From the NCBI GenBank assembly GCA_036703315.1, contig DATNPH010000089.1:1-6285 (forward strand): a stretch of DNA of 6,285 bases, written 5' to 3'. The notes under the pieces are model-generated. The model was not told the origin of the DNA. It worked only from the letters and a program-made list of their open reading frames with translations, and did not search any database. This stretch comes from DATNPH01 sp036703315 (GTDB taxonomy: Bacteria > Cyanobacteriota > Cyanobacteriia > Cyanobacteriales > Coleofasciculaceae). This document shows positions 1 to 5,940 of the stretch, piece by piece. A program made the translations under genes and the position numbers. Position 1 is the first letter of the stretch; each line of letters starts with the position of its first letter.

Positions 1-625
1 CCTTAGAGATATCAACTTGAAAAAGGCGGGCGATCGCATCTTCAACAGCACCTTCTTTCAGCCCAATCCGCAAATCGCCTGCTAACAGTTTCACGATGTA
101 TTTAGCTTCTAGAGGTGTTGCCATTTTCAACAACTCTATAACCAGTTCGGTTTTGCGTTTAGTTCCTGTTGTTGCTGCTAAAAGTTCGAGTTGGTTTGAT
201 AAGGAATCAAGTGTGAGAATCGGTTGATGTTGTGAACGTTGGGGATTATTGGTAAACGCTTCTGCGGCTACGTCACCGGGGTCGCCAAGTTTTACTAATC
301 GTTCTTGAAGGGCTGATTTTTCTTGTTCGCTTACGGCGGCGATCGCACTCAGCAAAGCCGCTCCACCTATATTAATAGTACGCTGGTCTCGTAAGGGAAA
401 TATATAACCAGAAAAGTAGCGTGCCGCCAGCACTAAGTCATTGTCTGATAGTGACTTAAAATAGCTCCCTAGTAAGGATGCTTTTGTCAAACGCTTTGTT
501 GTTGCTCCAACTTGCTCGGCTACGGAAGCAAAATCAATTAAGGCTCCCGGATTTAACTCTGGATTTTGATTAAATTTGGTTTCACTCTCGACGTTTTTGT
601 GTGTCAACTTGGGGTTTTTAGTCAT
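1..625 (-). CDS. ATP-dependent DNA ligase, N-terminal part (truncated by window edge)
   Basis: The minus strand is open from an ATG at 625-623 to the left edge, giving 208 complete codons (MTKNPKLTHK...). Residues about 30-207 look like the all-helical N-terminal domain of ATP-dependent DNA ligases (DNA_ligase_A_N family), which wraps DNA. The best match is the segment MATPLEAKYIVKLLAGDLRI (168-187), followed by GLKEG and VEDAIARLF. The adenylation domain with the KxDG lysine would lie further along, outside the window, so catalysis cannot be checked. By family such enzymes seal nicks using ATP. Bacteria normally rely on NAD-dependent LigA for replication, so I infer an accessory repair role. 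The start is supported by GAGG seven bases upstream and by the ATGA overlap with the glycosylase stop, which implies coupled translation. Residues 1-27 are polar and look like a disordered extension. The family call is by eye. Confidence 0.85.
   Translation of the reverse strand, partial: MTKNPKLTHKNVESETKFNQNPELNPGALIDFASVAEQVGATTKRLTKASLLGSYFKSLSDNDLVLAARYFSGYIFPLRDQRTINIGGAALLSAIAAVSEQEKSALQERLVKLGDPGDVAAEAFTNNPQRSQHQPILTLDSLSNQLELLAATTGTKRKTELVIELLKMATPLEAKYIVKLLAGDLRIGLKEGAVEDAIARLFQVDISK
30..37. repeat. HIP1 palindrome GCGATCGC
   Basis: An exact HIP1 octamer within the ligase coding sequence, encoding part of EDAIAR. It is a mark of cyanobacterial DNA. Confidence 0.9.
339..346. repeat. 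HIP1 palindrome GCGATCGC
   Basis: A second exact HIP1 octamer in the ligase gene (codons for SAIAA). The next one lies more than 5 kb to the right. Confidence 0.9.
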
Positions 626-1584
626 GCCTGAACCTCGATAATTTTCTCCCCTGTAGCAACAACTTTTCGTTTGCTTTTTGGTTTTTTCAGCTCTACATTT
701 GTTCCCTGGCAGGTAGGGCAAAAGTAAATTATTCGGGTTTTCTCTCCTTCTTCATCGGATTGGGTAACTTGACGAAGTTGGCGGATTGTGCTGCCACATA
801 CTAAACAAGGCAGGTTGGTGCGGCGAAAAACGTAGTGCCTTGTGCCATACTCGCTTCCAGGTGTGTAGACGAGGGAGGAGTCATTAATAAGACGTGTACG
901 CGCTTCTTGTGATACGGTGAAGCCGCCTGTAGTGTAAGCGCGTTGAGCCATTAAGGGAATTGAATGAATTAGGCGTTCTAGTTCATCGGCTGTCAAATCG
1001 GCAATTTTTCGCCACGGATCGAGGCGACAATCAAATAGTATTTCGGCTCTCAGGTAGTTTCCAATTCCGGCGAGAATCTGTTGATCGAGTAAGGCTGCAC
1101 CAATGGTACGCTGGCTCTGAACGGGTGTCAGCAGCTTTTCAAGGAACACAGGTGCATCGAAGGGCTTTTCGTCTGGATAGGGTAGGATATCTGTACCGAG
1201 AGTGTGTAAGTTTTCGACGATTTCAAAGGGATTGCCCGCGCCTAAATCGAAAATTGGGGCGGAGTAGAGAATGGCGCAGGCATCGGGTACGACAATACGC
1301 GCCCGTTCGCGGCGATCTATTTCTTGGGGTGGATTATCTAAAACTGCCCAGCTTCCCCACATCATCAGGTGGGAGTGGAAGTAGTAACCGTTTTCAATTA
1401 AGCCAACTAGGTGCTTGCCGTGTGATCGCACTCGTTCGATACGCTTGTTGAGTAAAACACCTGGATGCTCTTTTTCCCAAACTTTTGCTGTCTTTGTCCG
1501 TGCCAAGAGTGACACGATGGGTTTGCCCCCAAGTGCCTGATTTAAGGCATTGGCAAACCGTCTGACTTCTGGTCCTTCTGGCAT
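622..1584 (-). CDS. Fpg/Nei-family DNA glycosylase/AP lyase (endonuclease VIII-like)
   Basis: This 320-aa protein excises damaged bases and cleaves the resulting abasic site in base-excision repair. It begins MPEGPEVRR. In this family Met is removed and Pro2 becomes the N-terminal nucleophile, with Glu3 as the acid, so the ATG at 1584 is secure. Lys57 (SHGKHL) fits the conserved beta-hairpin lysine. The helix-two-turn-helix region contains LLDQQILAGIGNYLRAEILF (165-184), with Asn176 as the conserved DNA-contacting Asn. A C-terminal zinc finger has CLVC (260-263) and CPTC (289-292). Arg284 just before the second pair is placed like the catalytic zinc-finger arginine. MPEGPE rather than MPELPE favours the Nei side of the family, but substrate preference cannot be read from this. 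The protein is longer than the usual 265-290 aa and ends in a lysine-rich tail (about 296-320). It is the first gene of an operon with the ATP-dependent ligase, whose start overlaps its TGA. Confidence 0.95.
   Translation of the reverse strand: MPEGPEVRRFANALNQALGGKPIVSLLARTKTAKVWEKEHPGVLLNKRIERVRSHGKHLVGLIENGYYFHSHLMMWGSWAVLDNPPQEIDRRERARIVVPDACAILYSAPIFDLGAGNPFEIVENLHTLGTDILPYPDEKPFDAPVFLEKLLTPVQSQRTIGAALLDQQILAGIGNYLRAEILFDCRLDPWRKIADLTADELERLIHSIPLMAQRAYTTGGFTVSQEARTRLINDSSLVYTPGSEYGTRHYVFRRTNLPCLVCGSTIRQLRQVTQSDEEGEKTRIIYFCPTCQGTNVELKKPKSKRKVVATGEKIIEVQA
633..636 (-). promoter_or_regulatory. Ribosome-binding site of the DNA ligase gene
   Basis: The minus strand reads GAGG, then seven bases, then ATG. 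This Shine-Dalgarno sequence lies inside the last codons of the glycosylase gene and fixes the ligase start at 625 rather than at a later in-frame codon. Confidence 0.6.
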
Positions 1585-1619
1585 GACTGGTGAGCGTGTG
1601 TTACTTTTTTTACTTTAAA

Positions 1620-1642
1620 GATGTGGTTACTGAGTCCACATC
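1620..1642. repeat. Inverted repeat GATGTGG-N9-CCACATC
   Basis: A perfect 7-bp inverted repeat (1620-1626 and 1636-1642) has a 9-base spacer and lies 36 bp upstream of the glycosylase start. It could be a repressor-type operator or a hairpin in the leader RNA of the repair operon. On the minus strand the stem is followed by TTTAAAGT and then an A-run, so it does not look like a strong intrinsic terminator. Function is unknown. Confidence 0.45.
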
Positions 1643-1745
1643 CTTCCTCATATAGAGGCTACCTGTACGGACGAAGGGCTATTGTGTTCTGGCAGGTGAT
1701 TGCTCTTTTGTCGTGCTAACAGGCGTCTGAAACTAAGTTCCGCAA

Positions 1746-1789
1746 TGCTCTACTAAAGTTAGGTTACAGCTTGCACAAATAGTAGAGTA
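1746..1789. repeat. Inverted repeat CTCTACTA-N24-TAGTAGAG
   Basis: A perfect 8-bp inverted repeat (1748-1755 and 1780-1787) has a 24-base spacer. In plus-strand RNA it extends to ten pairs by a G-U and a U-A pair (1746-1747 with 1788-1789). It lies about 100 bp upstream of the TPR gene and overlaps the weak promoter candidate TTGCAC. It could be a pair of operator half-sites about three helical turns apart, or a leader hairpin. Confidence 0.45.
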
Positions 1790-1835
1790 CCTAAAAACTG
1801 GACGGTTCAAAAAGCAAAAGATATTGGTACGCTTA

Positions 1836-1910
1836 ATGCCTTCTCCATCAACGCGAATGCAGAATAGTAGTAACTGGATGAAAATTATTGCAGATGATGC
1901 AGAGTGCTAG
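1836..1910 (+). other. Upstream ORF overlapping the TPR gene start (24 codons)
   Basis: ATG at 1836-1838 opens a 24-codon frame (MPSPSTRMQN...) with further in-frame ATGs at 1857 and 1878. It ends at TAG 1908-1910, inside the TPR coding region and out of its frame. It could influence initiation of the TPR gene by coupling or interference. It could equally be chance, since no clear Shine-Dalgarno sequence precedes it. Confidence 0.2.
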
Positions 1911-4296
1911 TGTAGAAGACTTGCTTGAGCAAGGTCATGATCAACTAGATAGAGGACAGTACCAAACAGGACTAGAGGCGTTCCAGCAAGCGGCGGAACT
2001 AGAACCGCAAAACCCCCAAGTATTGTATAGTTTGGGTTTAGCTTGGTATTGCTTAGAGGACTATCAAAAGTCGGTTGACTACCTCAGCAAAGCTTTGCAG
2101 AGCAACTCATCCTCCATTTTAGCCTTGGCTCTACGGGGCTTGGCTTACCAACGTCTAAACCTGATTGAGCAAGCAACTGTAGATTTTGAGCAAGCGATTC
2201 AAATTGAACCTCAAGACCATGAAGATTGGCATGGTAGAGGCATCGGGTTCGCTGAGTTGCAGCAGTATGAAGATGCACTGGTTAGCTTCAACAATGCGAC
2301 TAAGCTCAAACCTGACTTCTATGAAGCTTGGAGGCTTCGCGGCATTACACTAGGAAACCTAGAGCGCTATCCAGAGGCACTTACCAGCGTTGACAAAGCT
2401 ATTAAGCTCAAACCTAAATACTATGCCGCCTGGAAAACTCGTGGCGTTACACTCAGCAAGTTAGACCGCAACAAAGAGGCACTTGCTAGTTTCGACAAAG
2501 CAATTGAGCTTAAACCTGACTTCTATGAAGCCTGGAGATTTCGCGGCATTACGTTAGGCAATTTAGAGCAATACCAAAAGGCAATTGCCAGCTTTGACAA
2601 AGCAATTGCACTGAAACCTGACTACGCAGAAGCTTGGATGTACCGAGGTATTACATTAGCAAACTCAGGCGGTAAAAAGGCTATAGAGGAGTCTATTGCT
2701 AGCTTCGATAAAGCCTTAGAGATTAAACCGAGTTTTCAGGAAGCATTGAGGTCTCGTGGTATTAGTCTAGTGAAACTTAATAGATATGAGGAAGCAGTTA
2801 CCAACTTTGACAGGGCGATAGCATTTCAACTCGATTACAAAGAAGCTTGGACTAGACGTAGCTATGTAATACCTGAACTAATCAAATTACGTCGCTATGA
2901 TGTTGTGTTAGCTAGCTGGGAGAGAATCATAAGAATTCAGCCTGATAATGCAGAAGCCTGGGTGGAATGCGGCAATGCACTTTGCGGCTTAGGCGACTTT
3001 AAAAAGGCTATTGGGAGTTACGATAAAGCCCTAAGCATTGACTCAAACTATGCAGAAGCTTGGAACAGCCAAGGCTTTGTGCTTAAGCGCTTGGATCGAT
3101 TAGAAGAAGCGATTGAGAGCTATGACAAAGCCCTTGATCTCGACCCTGACTATGCGGAAGCTTGGTACAACCTTGGCGATGCCCTACAAAGATTGGGTGA
3201 ATTGGAAGATGCATTTGAGAGCTACGATCAAGCTGTAAAAATTGAATCAAACTATAAGAACGCCTGGTACAACCGTAGCAAGGTGTTATTAAAATTAAGC
3301 CGCTACACAGAGGCACTCAAATCTTACGAATGTACCTTAAATTTAGCTCCAGAAGACTACTATGCCTGGAATGGTAAAGGTAATGCATTGAGGAGTTTGG
3401 ATCGCGATAAAGAAGCGATCGGTAGCTATCAAGAAGCTTTGCGTCTGAGTAACAATCAGCACTATTGGTCTTGGAAAGATCTAGGATTGGTTTACCAGTA
3501 TTTAGGGCAATATAAGTCGGCATTACGCATCTGGGATAAGGGATTAGAGCTTCTCCAGCCAGAAACACTAGGCTCTCAAGAAGGTTACGGAGTCTTGCAT
3601 CACTCTAAAGGAAAAATTTACTACCTAGAGGGGCGAAAACAGCGTAATTCTTTTGAATACTGGAAAAAAGCGCGGGAAAGTTATCAAGAAGCTCTGAAGT
3701 TTTTAACTGTTGAAGATTTTCCTGAACGGCGTCTTATAGTTTCGCAAGATCTAATAGAGGTTCATTTGGGATTAGGTCAAATAGCTGAAGCGAAACAATT
3801 AGAGCGAGAGGGATCAGCTCTATTGAATCGCTTGCTTGCTAGCTCACCGAGTTTTGGCAAGAAAAAACAGCTAGCTCTCAAGTTTGCTGGTTTTCATCAG
3901 TTAACTGTTGATATCTTCGTGCAGTCAGGCGAACTCTTGCAAGCACTGAAAACCGCAGAAGAAGGCAAAAATACCTGCTTGAAATGGCTACTGTGGCATA
4001 AAGATATTCCAACTCCTAGCTATAAGGAAATACAGCAACTCCTGAATCCATCAACAGCAATAATTTACTGGCATCTTAGCCCTGCTGCCCTCAATACATT
4101 CATTCTGAAGCCTGGTGAATTAGAACCTGTCTTGCTTCCCACATCAACAACAGAAGATCAGGTTCAAGATGAGCGTCCGGCATCCATGCGTTGTCTACAA
4201 AAATTTGAAAGCTGGCTTAGTGATTGGAATCAACAGTACGGCAACTATCGCAACACCCAAGGAAATAAAGAAGACGGACAACCTGCCCCCTCATGA
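1888..4296 (+). CDS. Large TPR protein with a truncated CHAT (caspase-like) domain
   Basis: This 802-aa protein has about 16 consecutive tetratricopeptide repeats (residues 9-559), mostly 34 aa with the pattern EAW..RG..L..L..Y.EA..S.DKAI.LKP. A helical linker (560-710) follows, then what looks like the opening of a CHAT domain: YKEIQQLLNPSTAIIYWHLS from 712 and FILKPGELEPVLLP to 751, then a helix with FESWLSDWNQQYGNYRN. CHAT domains are caspase-like proteases (HetF, TPR-CHAT effectors) that need a His and a Cys in a core of some 200-250 residues after this point. That core is absent. The frame ends at TGA 4294, and the typical CHAT ending follows in another frame at 4277-4426. The TPR array probably still binds a protein partner, but protease activity should be lost. 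Start is uncertain: TTG 1888 (GGA at 1876-1878 upstream), or ATG 1894 or 1897. It heads a three-gene operon. Confidence 0.85.
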   Translation: MQMMQSASVEDLLEQGHDQLDRGQYQTGLEAFQQAAELEPQNPQVLYSLGLAWYCLEDYQKSVDYLSKALQSNSSSILALALRGLAYQRLNLIEQATVDFEQAIQIEPQDHEDWHGRGIGFAELQQYEDALVSFNNATKLKPDFYEAWRLRGITLGNLERYPEALTSVDKAIKLKPKYYAAWKTRGVTLSKLDRNKEALASFDKAIELKPDFYEAWRFRGITLGNLEQYQKAIASFDKAIALKPDYAEAWMYRGITLANSGGKKAIEESIASFDKALEIKPSFQEALRSRGISLVKLNRYEEAVTNFDRAIAFQLDYKEAWTRRSYVIPELIKLRRYDVVLASWERIIRIQPDNAEAWVECGNALCGLGDFKKAIGSYDKALSIDSNYAEAWNSQGFVLKRLDRLEEAIESYDKALDLDPDYAEAWYNLGDALQRLGELEDAFESYDQAVKIESNYKNAWYNRSKVLLKLSRYTEALKSYECTLNLAPEDYYAWNGKGNALRSLDRDKEAIGSYQEALRLSNNQHYWSWKDLGLVYQYLGQYKSALRIWDKGLELLQPETLGSQEGYGVLHHSKGKIYYLEGRKQRNSFEYWKKARESYQEALKFLTVEDFPERRLIVSQDLIEVHLGLGQIAEAKQLEREGSALLNRLLASSPSFGKKKQLALKFAGFHQLTVDIFVQSGELLQALKTAEEGKNTCLKWLLWHKDIPTPSYKEIQQLLNPSTAIIYWHLSPAALNTFILKPGELEPVLLPTSTTEDQVQDERPASMRCLQKFESWLSDWNQQYGNYRNTQGNKEDGQPAPS
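1912..3564 (+). repeat. Tandem TPR-coding repeats (about 16 units)
   Basis: The coding sequence is built from units of about 102 bp. Protein units start near residues 9, 43, 77, 111, 145, 179, 213, 247, 284, 318, 355, 389, 423, 457, 491 and 526. Units 8 and 10 are 37 rather than 34 residues, each lengthened in the helix A/loop region. Units 5 and 7 remain close at the DNA level: CCTGACTTCTATGAAGC occurs at 2311 and again exactly 204 bp later at 2515, suggesting duplication of a two-repeat block. Confidence 0.85.
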
Positions 4297-4426
4297 AGAA
4301 ACAGTGTGTGATTTCCTAGAAGATGAACTGAGCAGGCTTAATGATATGAGTATGATAAAGCTAGATGAGCGACCTTATCATGACCCATACTACTGGGCAG
4401 CCTTCACTATTACAGGTAAACCCTGA
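4277..4426 (+). pseudogene. C-terminal end of the CHAT domain, out of frame with the TPR gene
   Basis: In the +1 frame relative to the TPR gene, 49 codons (DNLPPHEETVCDFLEDELSR... to TGA 4424-4426) end in HDPYYWAAFTITGKP. A PYYWAAFxxxG ending is how cyanobacterial TPR-CHAT proteins typically finish, and LPP.E....FLE.EL resembles the helix before it. I therefore read this as the severed tail of the upstream gene rather than an independent protein. The open frame extends back to an ATG at 4169, but that part overlaps the TPR gene and does not look like CHAT sequence. The stop lies three bases before the next gene's ATG, the spacing expected in the intact operon. Confidence 0.75.
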
Positions 4427-4429
4427 GCT

Positions 4430-5221
4430 ATGAAAGCCACAGAGGCACTTCAACTCAACGCCTTCCTTGCCGCCCTAACGCAACTCGACGGCAAGTTACC
4501 TGTTGAGATTCAAAATCAGCTAAACGACATCGGTAAGGAGTTGCCTGCCAGTGTCTCTAAGCTTGGTACTTTAGCAAAGAGCTATTCCCCCTTGGACAAA
4601 ATATACAAGGAGGCTCGTCGGGTTTTGCGAAGTCATGAAGGTGAACGGCTCCGCTTTACTACACCAGATCCTGAAGAGACTGCTCGGAGTAATGAGGAAG
4701 AATTTATCAGTTTAGCTGTTAACATATTGAATTCCTCCAATTCTGTAGCTTCAGCGAAAAGGGCAGCGACAGAGTCAGGCGTCTTTAAGCAGCTTCTTGT
4801 TCAGCTTCAAGGCGAAACCAGTTTTTCGGTGCCAGATACTCATTTGGCAGATGTTGGGGCTTCTCAGGCACATCGAGTTTACAACATCCGCAACTTAGTT
4901 GGCGGAATCTGCATAACACCAGATGACGGTCAGAAGGTTTATGACCTGATTCATCCAGAACTAATAGCAGGTAATCTCGTTGAACTCGATTTTACTGGAG
5001 TGGATATTATTGCGCCACCCTTTTTGAATGCTGCCATCGGAGAACTGCTCAAAGACTTACAACCAGAAGATCTAGCTCGTCTCCTCAAGATTTCTAACCT
5101 GATACCACTTGGAATGCGGGTAATGAAGCGGGTGATGGAGAACTCGAAGGAGTACTACTCCGATGAAAAAACTCGCAAGGCAGTGGATGAGGTTTTGAGG
5201 GAACAGGCGCTTAGTCTCTGA
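4430..5221 (+). CDS. STAS-like (DUF4325-type) domain protein
   Basis: This 263-aa protein has two visible parts. Residues 1-125 are mostly helical and charged, and I do not recognise them. Residues about 156-228 resemble the STAS-like DUF4325 fold. They contain a helix (DDGQKVYDLI), a buried strand LVELDFTGVDII (183-194), then APPFLNAAIGELL and a final strand LLKISNLIPLG. This is the pattern in which STAS domains alternate strands and helices to bind protein partners. No signal peptide or membrane segment is seen. STAS and STAS-like domains usually act as non-enzymatic switches or binding modules, so a regulatory or antitoxin-like role towards the PIN protein is an inference. The gene begins three bases after the CHAT-tail stop, with GAG just before the ATG, and its TGA shares one base with the PIN gene's ATG. 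Codon use resembles the neighbours. Confidence 0.75.
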   Translation: MKATEALQLNAFLAALTQLDGKLPVEIQNQLNDIGKELPASVSKLGTLAKSYSPLDKIYKEARRVLRSHEGERLRFTTPDPEETARSNEEEFISLAVNILNSSNSVASAKRAATESGVFKQLLVQLQGETSFSVPDTHLADVGASQAHRVYNIRNLVGGICITPDDGQKVYDLIHPELIAGNLVELDFTGVDIIAPPFLNAAIGELLKDLQPEDLARLLKISNLIPLGMRVMKRVMENSKEYYSDEKTRKAVDEVLREQALSL

Positions 5222-5850
5222 TGCCGATTAACTATGCAATCCAAGCAGAGGTAGTTGCTCTTCGGAGCGATAGCCCACAGTCAAGTGACTCTTTTCTAGT
5301 AGATAGTAATGTGTGGTACTGGCTGACTTACAGCCGAGCTAGTCAGTCAGTTAACCCGCCTAAGCCCTATCAGCTCAATCATTATCCTGCTTATATTCTT
5401 AAAGCTCAATCTGCCAGCGCTAAACTCTTACACAGTGGGCTATCTCTGGCAGAACTAGCTCATTTAATTGAAAAAACTGAACGAGAAATATTTATCCGTG
5501 CCAGCGGATTGTCAATTAACAACAAGGAATATCGCCATAATTACCCAACGGAACGAACTACTAGAGTAGTGGCTGAAGTTGAAGATGCTTGGGAACAGGT
5601 TAAAGCGATCGCCGACCCCCTGAATCTCTCCGTAGACGAGTCAACCACAAATGCAGCCTTGGTTAGATTTAAAACCCAACTACTCGATGGTTATGATCTG
5701 TTCATTCTAGAAAGTATGACTAGGGCAGGTATTTTTCAAGTAATTACTGATGATGGTGATTTTGCTACAGTTCCTGGAATTCAGGTCTTTACCGCTAATC
5801 AGAATCTGATTACAGCAGCACGGAATCAAGGCAAACTTTTACGTAGGTAA
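5221..5850 (+). CDS. PIN-domain protein (putative ribonuclease)
   Basis: This 209-aa protein has the acidic residues of a PIN nuclease. FLVDSNVWYWLTY (25-37) supplies Asp28 on the first strand with the D-x-N pattern. Glu78 in LSLAELAHLIE is the likely second acid. LLDGYDLFILESM (154-166) supplies Asp156/Asp159. VITDDGDF (174-181) supplies Asp177/178/180, and PGIQVFTANQNLI follows as the last strand. PIN domains cut single-stranded RNA using Mg or Mn held by three or four such acids, and many are VapC-type toxins. At 209 aa it is longer than a typical VapC (about 130-150 aa), mainly through a helical stretch at about 80-150. The ATG overlaps the STAS-like gene's TGA (TGATG). The nearest Shine-Dalgarno-like GAGGGA is 18 bases away, so translation probably depends on re-initiation. 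It is the last gene of the operon. Target and partner are unknown. Confidence 0.8.
   Translation: MPINYAIQAEVVALRSDSPQSSDSFLVDSNVWYWLTYSRASQSVNPPKPYQLNHYPAYILKAQSASAKLLHSGLSLAELAHLIEKTEREIFIRASGLSINNKEYRHNYPTERTTRVVAEVEDAWEQVKAIADPLNLSVDESTTNAALVRFKTQLLDGYDLFILESMTRAGIFQVITDDGDFATVPGIQVFTANQNLITAARNQGKLLRR
5605..5612. repeat. HIP1 palindrome GCGATCGC
   Basis: An exact HIP1 octamer in the PIN gene (codons for KAIAD), the only one inside the three-gene TPR/STAS-like/PIN unit. Confidence 0.9.
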
Positions 5851-5878
5851 TATCGATAAAGAATTGCTATAAAAATAC

Positions 5879-5921
5879 ATTTTTAATAAATAAAAATCGG
5901 AATATGTCTTATATTCCTGAT
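5879..5921. terminator. Possible terminator: AT-rich inverted repeats after the PIN gene
   Basis: Two adjacent perfect 7-bp inverted repeats follow the PIN stop: ATTTTTA-N5-TAAAAAT (5879-5897) and GGAATAT-N5-ATATTCC (5899-5917). The second extends by ATC/GAT around a bulged T. On plus no T-run follows the hairpin, so it is a weak rightward terminator. On minus the hairpin is followed by TTTTTATTTATT, the better orientation, although no leftward gene enters from the right within the window. Confidence 0.35.
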
Positions 5922-5940
5922 AAGGCACTCATTGTCCAAA

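Larger units (their letters stand above)
1585..1887. other. Divergent intergenic region, about 300 bp
   Basis: This spacer separates the leftward repair operon from the rightward TPR operon and should hold both promoters. I see no well-matched -35/-10 pair on either strand. Weak candidates are TTGCAC (1771-1776) with TAAAAA (1792-1797) on plus, and TATATG (complement of 1649-1654) on minus. The clearest structures are two perfect inverted repeats, listed separately. A 32-codon ORF at 1621-1719 (MWLLSPHP...) has no ribosome-binding site and no recognisable similarity, so I do not call it a gene. No tRNA or known riboswitch architecture is visible. Confidence 0.5.

Noticed and set aside
960..1451. 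163-codon plus-strand open frame
   Set aside because: It lies wholly opposite the glycosylase gene, whose motifs are unmistakable. Its own translation is arginine-rich shadow sequence.
1621..1719. 32-codon ORF (MWLLSPHP...) in the intergenic region
   Set aside because: It is short, has no ribosome-binding site, starts inside an inverted repeat and shows no recognisable similarity.
1912..3564. CRISPR-like or DNA-level satellite repeat
   Set aside because: The ~102-bp periodicity is protein-coding TPR structure. Units are diverged at DNA level and there are no spacers.
2084..3568. Minus-strand open frames of 64-83 codons under the TPR gene
   Set aside because: They are shadows of the repetitive TPR coding sequence with no plausible domains.
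4286..4290. C5 run as a simple sequencing error or programmed frameshift explaining the split TPR-CHAT gene
   Set aside because: Dropping one C would join the two frames, but the product would still lack the whole CHAT core with its His and Cys, so an indel here cannot be the full explanation. No stimulatory structure was evident.
4169..4426. Independent 85-aa protein starting at ATG 4169
   Set aside because: Its first ~36 codons overlap the TPR gene in another frame and look like shadow sequence. Only the last 49 codons resemble a protein, and those are a CHAT tail.
5864..5892. Promoter TTGCTA/TAAATA upstream of the antitoxin-like gene
   Set aside because: The -10 match is poor in a region that is AT-rich throughout, and it lies about 160 bp from the start codon within the possible terminator repeats.
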